A DNA stretch of 5,971 nt from Phenylobacterium sp. (GCA_028698405.1 JAQVDF010000138.1:1-5971), one strand, 5' to 3'; counted from the stretch's first letter, positions 1 to 5,882 are shown. Notes: generated from the letters alone by a model not told the origin. Made by a program: numbers and translations.

Positions 1-627
1 CTCGCTGCGATGCATGTTCCAGAGGTTGAAGAACACCCCATCGCCGGCCCGGCAGCTCACCCGCACCGGCGGCGGCCCCTCTGCCAGCACTCGGTCGGTC
101 TCCTTCACCTCGAACACCCGCATCGGCTTGCGCCCCGGCCAGTGCTTGACCAGCTCGACGAACTCCACGTCGGGGACCGGCCGCGGCACGACGCTGATCC
201 CGCCGGTCCGCTCGTCGATGTCCACCAGCGGCAGCCACAGCACCACCCCGTTCTGCGGCAGGCTCTGGAAGTAATCCCGGTCGCGGTGCCAGCCGAGCAA
301 CTCGGACTGGTTGCCGGGCAGGTCCATGCGCAGCTGCAGCCCCTTGACGATCACCTGGCCGGTCCGCCCGCCGTTGATGAACCGGTCGGCCAGCTCGACG
401 ATCTCGGGCTTGCCGGCCAGCCGAAAGAGCGCGGGGTGCGAGTTGACCATGTCGTAGACGCCGGAGCGCGCATGCGGCGGCAGGTCCAGGGCGTCCAGCC
501 CGGCCGGCAGCCCGACCGAGCGCGCCTGCATGTCGGTGATGTCCTGCACGGCCCGCATCAGGCCGGCGATCTCGTCGGGCGAGATCAGCCCCTCGACGAC
601 CTCGACGCCGGCGCCGGCGAAGGTCAC
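1..627 (-). CDS. Phytanoyl-CoA dioxygenase (PhyH) family Fe(II)/2-oxoglutarate oxygenase, C-terminus beyond window
   Basis: I read 209 codons on the minus strand; the protein continues past the left edge. It opens GVEVVEGLISPDEIAGL, the usual N-terminal pattern of PhyH proteins. The iron-binding HxD motif is H114-R-D116 in LGWHRDRDYF, and a WNMHRSE segment near the edge supplies the likely distal histidine, H206. The arginine that would grip 2-oxoglutarate should lie just outside the window. Family members hydroxylate or otherwise oxidise small organic substrates in the cytoplasm, coupled to decarboxylation of 2-oxoglutarate; the substrate here is unknown. The GTG start at 627 overlaps the TGA of the upstream methyltransferase (GTGA), so translation is probably coupled. 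The Shine-Dalgarno is weak. A TTG at 663 is an in-frame alternative, but GTG already sits at the family's N-terminal boundary. Family call is firm; function is not. Confidence 0.88.
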   Translation of the reverse strand, partial: MTFAGAGVEVVEGLISPDEIAGLMRAVQDITDMQARSVGLPAGLDALDLPPHARSGVYDMVNSHPALFRLAGKPEIVELADRFINGGRTGQVIVKGLQLRMDLPGNQSELLGWHRDRDYFQSLPQNGVVLWLPLVDIDERTGGISVVPRPVPDVEFVELVKHWPGRKPMRVFEVKETDRVLAEGPPPVRVSCRAGDGVFFNLWNMHRSE

Positions 628-1340
628 GGCTTCACGAACCAGCCGCCGGGCGTGCTGAGCCAACCGAACTTCTCCATCTTGGGCGGCCGGCCCTCGAAAA
701 ACTCGTCGACAGCCCGGGACTCGCCGGCCCATTCCCGGATGCCGTACTCGTCGAATAGCACGATCCCGCCCGCGACCACGCGGTCGTAGAGCGCCTTCAG
801 CCCCGCCAATGTCGGCTCGTACATGTCGCAGTCGAAGTGCAGCAGGGAGATGCGCACGCCGGGGTTCTCCTGCACGTAGCTGAAGACCGTCTCGCGGATG
901 TCGCCGTCCACCAGCTCGATGCGCGGCTTCTTCGGCACGAAGCTGTCCTCGTGGAACAGATCCACCAGCTCGCGCAGGCTCGCCTCGAAGCCGGCTGGGC
1001 TCCAGCCGCCCTCCATGTTGCCGGCGTGCTCGGCGCGGCCGTCGTGTTCGGTGAAGTTCTGCAGGCCCTGCCAGTGGTCGAACCCGATCACCCGCTTGGA
1101 CCGGTCGCCCGGGTTCAGGATCTCGGCGAACTTCGCCCAGTTGAGCAGGGACTCGCCCTTGTAGACGCCGAGCTCGACCACATCCCCCGGCAGGTGGGCG
1201 ACCTTCTTGTAGATCTCCCAGTGCCCCAGGGTGCGGGACATGAACATCCGGCGCGAGAACACGCCGAGATCCTTGATGATGTCGGGCGATGCGGCGTGCC
1301 GGCGCAACACCTCGGCATAGCGTTCGTCGATCGTAGGCAT
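624..1340 (-). CDS. TylF/MycF-like class I SAM-dependent O-methyltransferase
   Basis: A 238-aa cytoplasmic methyltransferase. Motif I, which binds S-adenosylmethionine, is VVELGVYKGES (residues 54-64). It is followed by GFDHWQGL (86-93), matching the family's G-F-D-x-x-x-G-L segment. An acidic HFDCDMYEPT block (168-177) and VLFDEYG (194-200) resemble the metal-binding D-x-D-x-Y and D-x-Y-G positions of TylF/MycF sugar O-methyltransferases. The protein ends GGWFVKP. The length is normal for the family. I chose the ATG at 1340 because the homologous region begins soon after it and no ATG, GTG or TTG lies close upstream in frame; the same frame stays open to about 1640, but that would run into the DUF805 gene. 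No Shine-Dalgarno is visible before the ATG. The stop overlaps the next gene's GTG. A sugar or polyketide hydroxyl substrate is inferred from the family only. Confidence 0.85.
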   Translation of the reverse strand: MPTIDERYAEVLRRHAASPDIIKDLGVFSRRMFMSRTLGHWEIYKKVAHLPGDVVELGVYKGESLLNWAKFAEILNPGDRSKRVIGFDHWQGLQNFTEHDGRAEHAGNMEGGWSPAGFEASLRELVDLFHEDSFVPKKPRIELVDGDIRETVFSYVQENPGVRISLLHFDCDMYEPTLAGLKALYDRVVAGGIVLFDEYGIREWAGESRAVDEFFEGRPPKMEKFGWLSTPGGWFVKP

Positions 1341-1465
1341 GGCCGGGGTCGGTGACTCGTCCGTTGGCGCTCGCCGGCATGGTTGCAGGATTCCCGCCCG
1401 ATGGAACAGTGACGCTTGTTCCCTACCTGCCCCGCTGCACGGAAGCGGCGGCCGCTCGGAGCAGG
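1341..1465. other. 125-bp intergenic region before the methyltransferase
   Basis: This is the largest non-coding gap in the window, and it separates the pccA/DUF805 run from the methyltransferase/dioxygenase pair. It contains a 20-bp inverted repeat (1403-1422, listed separately) and a small 5-bp stem with a 3-nt loop (AGCGG at 1444-1448, CCGCT at 1452-1456), 10 nt beyond the DUF805 stop codon. That stem is too short and lacks a T tract, so I do not call it a terminator. I found no convincing -35/-10 pair on the minus strand. A promoter for the methyltransferase probably lies here because the gap is much larger than the other junctions in this run, but that is inference. Confidence 0.5.
1403..1422. 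repeat. 20-bp inverted repeat, GGAACA-N8-TGTTCC
   Basis: Perfect 6-bp arms, GGAACA at 1403-1408 and TGTTCC at 1417-1422, are separated by 8 bp. It lies 63 bp upstream of the methyltransferase start. The symmetry suits a dimeric regulator's binding site, and a weak hairpin is the alternative. The spacing does not match the LexA site of alphaproteobacteria (a direct GTTC-N7-GTTC repeat). Six-base arms can occur by chance, so confidence is low. Confidence 0.35.
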
Positions 1466-1858
1466 CTAGACCGTCGCGAGCTTCAGCGGGCTGGGCCCGT
1501 AGCGGTTGGCTCCGGGCTCGCCGCTCATCACGCCGAGCTCGACCAGGGCCCAGGCCAGCACCAGCACGAACAGGAAATCGAAGAAGCCCTCGGGCCTCGG
1601 CCAGACGGCGACCACCGCCAGCAGCACGAGCGCCGCCCACCAGCCGGAGCGGCCGCGGTCGTGCAGGCGCTTCGAGAGCACGCAGGCGCCCGAGTAGATC
1701 AGCGCCGGATAGACGAACCAGCCGGTGATCCAGTGCAGCGTGGGGCCGACGGCGGCCTCGTAGAGCACGGCGAGCGTCAGCAGCACGGCGGCCGCGGCCA
1801 GGGAGGCGCCGCGCGGGGCCCGGCCGCCGGCCCCGAAGAACAGCTCGGCCCAGTTCAT
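1466..1858 (-). CDS. DUF805 family small integral membrane protein
   Basis: A 130-aa protein with several hydrophobic segments, at roughly residues 18-36, 46-62, 72-87 and 92-110. It carries the two DUF805 hallmarks: RLHDRGRSGWW (64-74) and the C-terminal GANRYGPSP (116-124). It starts MNWAELFF, as family members commonly do (MNW...), so I prefer the ATG at 1858 over a GTG four codons upstream at 1870. A G-rich stretch precedes the ATG, but there is no clear AGGAG. The N-terminal G-R-x-x-R segment is recognisable (GGRAPRGAS). DUF805 proteins are inner-membrane proteins of unknown function. The gene follows the tail-anchored-like protein gene by 22 bp on the same strand and is probably the last gene of the pccA operon. 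Confidence 0.85.
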   Translation of the reverse strand: MNWAELFFGAGGRAPRGASLAAAAVLLTLAVLYEAAVGPTLHWITGWFVYPALIYSGACVLSKRLHDRGRSGWWAALVLLAVVAVWPRPEGFFDFLFVLVLAWALVELGVMSGEPGANRYGPSPLKLATV

Positions 1859-1880
1859 CGCCCCGCCCACCGCTGCGCCT

Positions 1881-2120
1881 CTACAGCAGCGCCGGCAAAA
1901 GCCAGAGCGCCAGCAGCACCACGACCACCAGCACCAGGATCAGACCCGCGTTGGGCCGAGGGCCCAGGAAGGGCTCGCCCTGCCCCGGCCGACGACCGGG
2001 ATTGCGCGGCGGCGGCGGGGCCGGCGCCTTGCGCTTGGCCGCCGCCTGGCGGTAGCGGCGCAGATCGACGACCTCGGGCTGACGATCCTGGCCGTTGGGC
2101 TTCCTGGCCATGTCGTTCAC
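1881..2120 (-). CDS. Small single-pass (tail-anchored-like) membrane protein, unknown function
   Basis: A 79-aa protein. The basic N-terminal half includes VVDLRRYRQAAAKRK (17-31), followed by a proline/arginine-rich linker (32-48, with PPPP), then RPGQGEPFLGPRPNAGL (44-60), and finally one hydrophobic helix filling the C-terminus (about 60-79, rich in V/L). The arrangement predicts a cytoplasmic N-terminus with a C-terminal membrane anchor. I recognise no named domain. GTG 2120 is favoured as the start because a GGAG (2126-2129) lies 5 nt upstream and the GTG overlaps the pccA TGA as GTGA. An ATG at 2111 (starting MARKPNG) is the alternative, but it sits 14 nt from that GGAG. Tight coupling to pccA and GC-biased third positions support a real gene. 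Confidence 0.75.
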   Translation of the reverse strand: MNDMARKPNGQDRQPEVVDLRRYRQAAAKRKAPAPPPPRNPGRRPGQGEPFLGPRPNAGLILVLVVVVLLALWLLPALL

Positions 2121-4099
2121 GCAAACTCCACCAGCACTTCGTCCGCCGAGACGCTGTCGCCGGCCTTGGCGCCGACGGCCTTCACCACCCCGTCCCGTTC
2201 GGCCCGGATGATGTTCTGCATCTTCATCGCCTCGACGATGGCCACCTGCTCGCCGGTCTTCACCTCCTGGCCGGGGATGACGTCGATGGAGACCACAAGG
2301 CCCGGCATCGGCGAGAGCACCAGCTTGGAGGTGTCGGCCGCCTTCTTGGGCGGCAGCTTCTCGTGCAATTCGGCCGACCTGGGAGTCAGCACCAGCACGT
2401 GCAGGCTGCTCGCTCGGTAGCGGATGTTAAATCCCTCCGCGGCGGGGCGCACCTGCAATGCGAAACTGCGACCGTCGAGCTTGCCGCGGAACACCGGCTG
2501 GCCGGGCCGCCAGGCGATGTCGGTGAGCAGGAGGCTGCGCTCCTCGCCGACCAGTTCGACCTGCAGGGTGTCGCCCGGCCAGGACAGCCGCACCGGCCGG
2601 CGGACCGGCCCGACCAGCACGACCCAGTCCTCGCGCGGCCGTTTGGAGGGGTCGGCGCGGGCCGCCAGCACCAGCTGCATGGCGCAGGCGGCCGCCGTCA
2701 TCACGTCGCGGTCGGGATCGCTCGGCGGCACGCCGTGGAAGCCGTCGGGGAAGATGTCGGCGATGTAGCTGGTGGACAGCTTGCCGGACCGGAAGTGCGG
2801 CTCGTCCATCACCGCCGAGAGAAACGGAAGATTGTGGCCCGGTCCCTCGATGTAGAAGTCCTCCAGCGCCGCGGCCATGGTGTCGACGGCGGTCGCGCGG
2901 TCCGGGCCCCAGGTGGCCAGCTTGGAGATCATCGGGTCGTAGAACATCGAGATCTCGTCGCCTTCACGGACGCCGGCGTCGTTGCGCACCAGCCCCTGAC
3001 CCAGCGTCCCCTCCTCCGGCGGGTCGTAGCGGACCAGCCGGCCGATGGACGGCAGGAAGCCGCGGTAGGGATCCTCGGCGTAGATGCGGCTCTCGATGGC
3101 CCAGCCGTTGATCTTCAGGTCGTCCTGACCGAACGCCAGCTTCTCGCCCGCGGCCACCCGGATCATCTGCTCGACCAGATCGACGCCGGTGATCAGCTCG
3201 GTGACCGGGTGCTCCACCTGCAGGCGGGTGTTCATCTCCAGGAAGTAGAAGCTGCGGTCCTGGCCGGCGACGAACTCGACGGTGCCGGCGGAGTCGTAGC
3301 CGACCGCCCGGGCCAGCGCGATCGCCTGGGCCCCCATGGCCTGGCGGGTGGCCTCGTCGAGCAGCGGGCTCGGCGCCTCCTCGACGACCTTCTGGTTGCG
3401 CCGCTGGATGGAGCACTCGCGCTCGAACAGGTGGACAATGTTGCCGTGCTTGTCGCCCAGCACCTGCACTTCCACGTGGCGCGGGCTCTCGATGAACTTC
3501 TCGATGAAGATGCGGTCGTCGCCGAAGCTGGAAGCCGCCTCGGCGCGCACCGCCGGGAACCCCTCCTCGACACCCTGGTCGGTGCGGGCGATGCGGATGC
3601 CCTTGCCGCCGCCGCCGGCCGACGCCTTGATCATCACCGGATAGCCGATCTCGCGGCTGATCCTGAGCGCCTCCTCGACCCCGTCAATCTCGCCCACGTG
3701 CCCGGGCACGGTGGAGACGCCCGCGGCCTTGGCCGCCCGCTTGGAAGCGATCTTGTCGCCCATCGCGGCGATGGCGTCCGGGTTGGGACCGATGAACACG
3801 ATGCCCTCGTCGTCCAGCCGCCGCGCGAATGCCGGGTTCTCGGACAGGAAGCCGAAGCCCGGGTGAACCGCCTCGGCGCCGGTCCGGCGGCAGGCCTCCA
3901 CGATCTTGTCCATCACCAGATAGGACTGGACGGCCGGCGGCGGGCCGATGAATACGGCCTCGTCGGCCATCTCCACGGCCAGGCTGTCGGCGTCGGCCTC
4001 GGAGTAGACCACCGCCGTGGCGATACCCATCCGGCGGCAGGTCTTGATGATACGGACCGCGATCTCGCCGCGGTTGGCGATAAGAATCTTACCGAACAC
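2117..4099 (-). CDS. pccA: Propionyl-CoA carboxylase, biotin-containing alpha subunit
   Basis: A 660-aa biotin-dependent carboxylase alpha subunit. The biotin carboxylase half starts KILIANRGEIAVRII. It has the ATP-grasp glycine loop SAGGGGKG (160-167), RRNQKVVEEAPS (233-244), and the signature EMNTRLQVEHPVTE (288-301) with E288, N290, R292 and E296, plus R338 further on. A middle region (about 465-575) matches the BT linker expected in long-form PccA. The C-terminal biotin carrier domain carries VEAMKMQN with the biotin-accepting lysine K626, 34 residues from the end. The enzyme carboxylates biotin with ATP and bicarbonate, for transfer by the beta subunit (not in this window) to propionyl-CoA, feeding methylmalonyl-CoA metabolism. 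Length and the LPPKKAADTSKLVLSPMPGLV-type linker favour propionyl- over methylcrotonyl-CoA carboxylase. GTG start at 4099, with GAAGG (4103-4107) 3 nt upstream. It begins 10 bp after the YbjQ gene. Confidence 0.93.
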   Translation of the reverse strand: MFGKILIANRGEIAVRIIKTCRRMGIATAVVYSEADADSLAVEMADEAVFIGPPPAVQSYLVMDKIVEACRRTGAEAVHPGFGFLSENPAFARRLDDEGIVFIGPNPDAIAAMGDKIASKRAAKAAGVSTVPGHVGEIDGVEEALRISREIGYPVMIKASAGGGGKGIRIARTDQGVEEGFPAVRAEAASSFGDDRIFIEKFIESPRHVEVQVLGDKHGNIVHLFERECSIQRRNQKVVEEAPSPLLDEATRQAMGAQAIALARAVGYDSAGTVEFVAGQDRSFYFLEMNTRLQVEHPVTELITGVDLVEQMIRVAAGEKLAFGQDDLKINGWAIESRIYAEDPYRGFLPSIGRLVRYDPPEEGTLGQGLVRNDAGVREGDEISMFYDPMISKLATWGPDRATAVDTMAAALEDFYIEGPGHNLPFLSAVMDEPHFRSGKLSTSYIADIFPDGFHGVPPSDPDRDVMTAAACAMQLVLAARADPSKRPREDWVVLVGPVRRPVRLSWPGDTLQVELVGEERSLLLTDIAWRPGQPVFRGKLDGRSFALQVRPAAEGFNIRYRASSLHVLVLTPRSAELHEKLPPKKAADTSKLVLSPMPGLVVSIDVIPGQEVKTGEQVAIVEAMKMQNIIRAERDGVVKAVGAKAGDSVSADEVLVEFA

Positions 4100-4109
4100 G
4101 GGCCTTCGC

Positions 4110-4430
4110 CTAGCGCAGCCGAACCGCAGTGCCCGCGGCGGTGACCATCAACATGCCATTGTCGGCGCCCAGGCTCTCGTAGTCGAGGTCGATGCCGACC
4201 ACGGCGGTGGCCCCCCGGCCCGCGGCCTCGTCGCACATCTCCTGCAGGGCGATGTCGCGCGCCTGGCGAAGCGCCTTCTCGTAGCCGCCGGCCCGACCGC
4301 CGATGATGTTGGTGATGCCGGCGAAGAAGTCGCGGAAGATGTGCGCGCCGATGATCGCCTCGCCCGACACCACGCCGAGGGTCTCGGCCACTTCCCGGCC
4401 GGGAATCCCCGGCGTCGTCGACGTCAGCAT
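4110..4430 (-). CDS. UPF0145 / YbjQ family protein
   Basis: A 106-aa cytoplasmic protein of the YbjQ family (UPF0145, annotated in Pfam as putative heavy-metal-binding). Diagnostic segments are [19 protein letters not shown] (17-35), [14 protein letters not shown] (41-54), the long helix with [19 protein letters not shown] (61-79), DLDYESLG (81-88) and the C-terminal [13 protein letters not shown] (93-105). Family proteins are about this length and form oligomers; their function is not settled. The same frame stays open upstream across msrB, but homology starts at MLTSTTPG, so ATG 4430 is the start. GGAGG at 4443-4447 is 12 nt upstream, which is longer than usual spacing. It is the first gene of the run leading 10 bp on into pccA, and so probably shares its transcript. 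It is divergent from msrB. Confidence 0.9.
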   Translation of the reverse strand: MLTSTTPGIPGREVAETLGVVSGEAIIGAHIFRDFFAGITNIIGGRAGGYEKALRQARDIALQEMCDEAAGRGATAVVGIDLDYESLGADNGMLMVTAAGTAVRLR

Positions 4431-4451
4431 GGTCTTATGGGTCCTCCGGCC

Positions 4452-4480
4452 TTGGTGCGTCGTGGGCGGGACCTTAGATT
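4452..4480 (+). promoter_or_regulatory. Possible msrB promoter giving a leaderless transcript
   Basis: TTGGTG (4452-4457), 17 bp, then TAGATT (4475-4480): a loose sigma-70-type -35/-10 pair (3/6 and 4/6 matches to TTGACA/TATAAT). It sits so that transcription would begin at about 4487-4488, at the msrB ATG. No Shine-Dalgarno precedes that ATG, which agrees with leaderless translation. The match is weak and the whole 57-bp divergent region must also hold the promoter for the UPF0145/pccA run. Confidence 0.3.
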
Positions 4481-4487
4481 GACGGCC

Positions 4488-4976
4488 ATGAGCACGCCAG
4501 CGGGCTCCCCCTCCGGCTTCGACCTCTCGCCGCCTTCCGCTGAGGAACGCAAGCGGCTGGAAGTCGATCTCACCGCCGCAGAGGCGGACGTCCTCCTCCA
4601 CCCCGGTACGGAAGCTCCGTTCTGCGGCGGCCTGCTGAATAACAAGGAGGACGGCGTCTACTGCTGCCGGCTCTGCGGCCTGCCGTTGTTCCAGGCCCGC
4701 ACCAAGTTCGAAAGCGGCACCGGCTGGCCCAGCTTCTGGGCGCCGTTCGACGAGGCCCACGTCGTCGGCGTGCGCGACACCAGCTACGGCATGATCCGTA
4801 TCGAGACCCGCTGCGCCCGTTGCGATTCCCACCAGGGCCACGTGTTCCCGGACGGGCCGCCGCCCACGCGCCTGCGCTACTGCATCAACTCGGTCTCGCT
4901 CGAATTCGTCGCGGACGGCGCGCCGCTGCGCGACCCGCTTGGTCGCGGCGACAACGCCGCGTCGGCGAAGGCCTAG
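4488..4976 (+). CDS. msrB: Peptide-methionine (R)-S-oxide reductase MsrB
   Basis: A 162-aa MsrB, which reduces the R-epimer of methionine sulfoxide in proteins, normally with thioredoxin as reductant. Visible motifs: [19 protein letters not shown] (40-58), the first zinc pair C60-x-x-C63, [11 protein letters not shown] (74-84), the second zinc pair C109-x-x-C112 followed by DSHQGHVF (113-120), and the catalytic-cysteine motif [11 protein letters not shown] (130-140) with C132. Both zinc-binding pairs are intact. There is no signal peptide, so it is predicted to be cytoplasmic. C46 within PFCG is a candidate resolving cysteine, not proved. The same frame is open far upstream but would run opposite UPF0145 and pccA; homology supports ATG 4488. 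No Shine-Dalgarno is present. It is divergent from UPF0145 and its TAG shares a CTAG with the converging phosphotransferase. Confidence 0.95.
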   Translation: MSTPAGSPSGFDLSPPSAEERKRLEVDLTAAEADVLLHPGTEAPFCGGLLNNKEDGVYCCRLCGLPLFQARTKFESGTGWPSFWAPFDEAHVVGVRDTSYGMIRIETRCARCDSHQGHVFPDGPPPTRLRYCINSVSLEFVADGAPLRDPLGRGDNAASAKA

Positions 4977-5779
4977 CCGGCCTCGAGCGCCTCGGCGGCG
5001 ATCTCCAGCAACGCGAGCTTCGGCGACGGATCGCCGCCGCCCTCCAGCGTCCAGCTCGCCGACAGGGCGCAGTAGGTGATGGTCCACATCAGCTGGCGCG
5101 CGCGCTCCAGGCCCGCGGCCTCGCAGATCACCTCGAGCTGGCGGACCAGCCGGTCGGGGGCGGTCGCGGTCCTGGGATCGGGGTTGCACAGCATGTTGGC
5201 GAAGTCGTAGCCACGCTCGCCGATCAGGCCCTTGGGATCGATCGCCAGCCAACCGCGGGCGTCGTCGAACAGCACATTGCCGTGGTGCAGGTCGCCGTGC
5301 AGCACGGTCAGATCCTGCGGCGCCTCCAGGAGCTCCTCGGCGACGGCGGCGGCCAGGGCGTAGGGGCCGGCGTGACGGTTGGCCGCCACGGCCAACGAGC
5401 GGAACCACAGCGGCAGGGGCGCGAGGCCCTCCGGCGGCTCCTCGTCCCGCGGCTCGTGCAGCCTGGCGGCGACGTCGCAGAGGATGCGGGTGGCTTCGTC
5501 GTCCTGTCCGCTGCGCGCCATCCCGGCGAGCGAGCGGACGCCCACGGCCCGCTCCATGAGCAGCGCCTCGTCTGCCTTCTCCAGCACCTGCACGGCGCCC
5601 TCGCCGCCGTACCAGGCCAGCAGCTCGGCGCCGCGGCGCTCCTCCTCGGACACGGCGAGCTTCAGCATGGCCGGCGTCTCGCCGAGGCGCACCGGCAGCA
5701 GGGCGGCGGCGTGGGTCTCGAAGGGGGCGCCGTCGGGGACGAGGCCCCATTCGGCGAGCCAGGGGTCGAAGCGGGTCAA
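4973..5779 (-). CDS. APH(6)/streptomycin-kinase-family aminoglycoside phosphotransferase-like protein
   Basis: A 268-aa protein-kinase-fold phosphotransferase of the aminoglycoside/hydroxyurea resistance kinase family. Visible features: PAMLKLAVS (37-45) with K40 as probable ATP lysine, [12 protein letters not shown] (48-59), the catalytic loop [14 protein letters not shown] (159-172) with D163 and N168, then [14 protein letters not shown] (175-188) with D181 as metal ligand, and [10 protein letters not shown] (191-200). These match chromosomal homologues of streptomycin 6-kinase; whether it confers resistance or acts on a cellular substrate cannot be told from sequence. The start is TTG 5779 because a perfect AGGAGG (5785-5790) lies 5 nt before it and the product starts [12 protein letters not shown] as family members do. 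An in-frame ATG at 5872 would add 31 residues spanning the upstream hairpin and is unlikely. Convergent with msrB. Confidence 0.87.
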   Translation of the reverse strand: MTRFDPWLAEWGLVPDGAPFETHAAALLPVRLGETPAMLKLAVSEEERRGAELLAWYGGEGAVQVLEKADEALLMERAVGVRSLAGMARSGQDDEATRILCDVAARLHEPRDEEPPEGLAPLPLWFRSLAVAANRHAGPYALAAAVAEELLEAPQDLTVLHGDLHHGNVLFDDARGWLAIDPKGLIGERGYDFANMLCNPDPRTATAPDRLVRQLEVICEAAGLERARQLMWTITYCALSASWTLEGGGDPSPKLALLEIAAEALEAG

Positions 5780-5784
5780 GCAGG

Positions 5785-5790
5785 CCTCCT
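5785..5790 (-). promoter_or_regulatory. Consensus Shine-Dalgarno fixing a TTG start
   Basis: AGGAGG on the minus strand, 5 nt upstream of TTG 5779. It is the strongest ribosome-binding site in the window and decides the phosphotransferase start in favour of TTG over the upstream ATG at 5872. Confidence 0.8.
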
Positions 5791-5804
5791 GTCGGAACCC
5801 GCCC

Positions 5805-5831
5805 AAGAGCACACCCGCACGGAAGGTCCAA
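5805..5831 (-). promoter_or_regulatory. Weak candidate promoter for the phosphotransferase gene
   Basis: Between the hairpin and the Shine-Dalgarno, TTGGAC (5826-5831) is followed after 15 bp by GCTCTT (5805-5810). This loosely recalls the short-spaced TTGaC/GCTA housekeeping promoters described for Caulobacter. The position would give a short leader containing the AGGAGG. The -10 match is poor and this may be chance. Confidence 0.2.
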
Positions 5832-5842
5832 GCCGCCGAGAC

Positions 5843-5870
5843 GCGGCCCTCCCTTCCTTGGGAGGGCCGC
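5843..5870 (-). terminator. Perfect 11-bp hairpin, probable terminator of the right-edge gene
   Basis: GCGGCCCTCCC (5843-5853), loop of 6 (5854-5859), GGGAGGGCCGC (5860-5870): an uninterrupted 11-bp GC-rich stem. It begins 12 nt after the stop codon of the right-edge minus-strand gene and lies before the phosphotransferase gene, the expected place for a terminator. No run of T follows on either strand, so it is not a canonical intrinsic terminator. An mRNA-stabilising 3' stem or a dispersed intergenic palindrome are alternatives. Confidence 0.6.
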
Positions 5871-5882
5871 AAGTCCGGGGAT

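Noticed and set aside
1..789. A 259-codon plus-strand frame
   Set aside because: It is antisense to the PhyH dioxygenase and the methyltransferase C-terminus, both with intact family motifs. The product has no recognisable domain.
1403..1422. LexA box or EcfG-type (GGAAC) stress promoter at the inverted repeat
   Set aside because: GAAC and GTTC are inverted with 10 bp between them, unlike the alphaproteobacterial direct repeat GTTC-N7-GTTC. No CGTT lies 16-17 bp after GGAAC on either strand.
1444..1456. Small hairpin after DUF805 as a terminator
   Set aside because: It has only a 5-bp stem with a 3-nt loop and no T tract; in DNA this GC-rich such stems arise by chance.
1341..1640. A 100-residue N-terminal extension of the methyltransferase
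   Set aside because: The extra residues are Arg/Ala-rich, overlap the DUF805 coding region in another frame, and precede the normal start of the family.
1352..4144. A 930-codon open frame on the plus strand opposite pccA and its downstream genes
   Set aside because: It lies antisense to pccA, whose biotin carboxylase and biotin-carrier motifs are unmistakable. Its product is low-complexity (H, D, G, R, A rich) with no recognisable domain, as expected for a GC-rich antisense shadow.
4017..4976. A 319-codon version of msrB with a long N-terminal extension
   Set aside because: The extension runs opposite UPF0145 and the start of pccA and resembles no domain. MsrB homology begins shortly after ATG 4488.
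4110..5831. A 573-codon minus-strand frame suggesting a fusion of UPF0145 to a long N-terminal region
   Set aside because: Only the last 106 residues match UPF0145. The rest is antisense to msrB and out of frame with the phosphotransferase, and reads as low-complexity Arg/Gly/Ala sequence. The UPF0145 gene starts at 4430.
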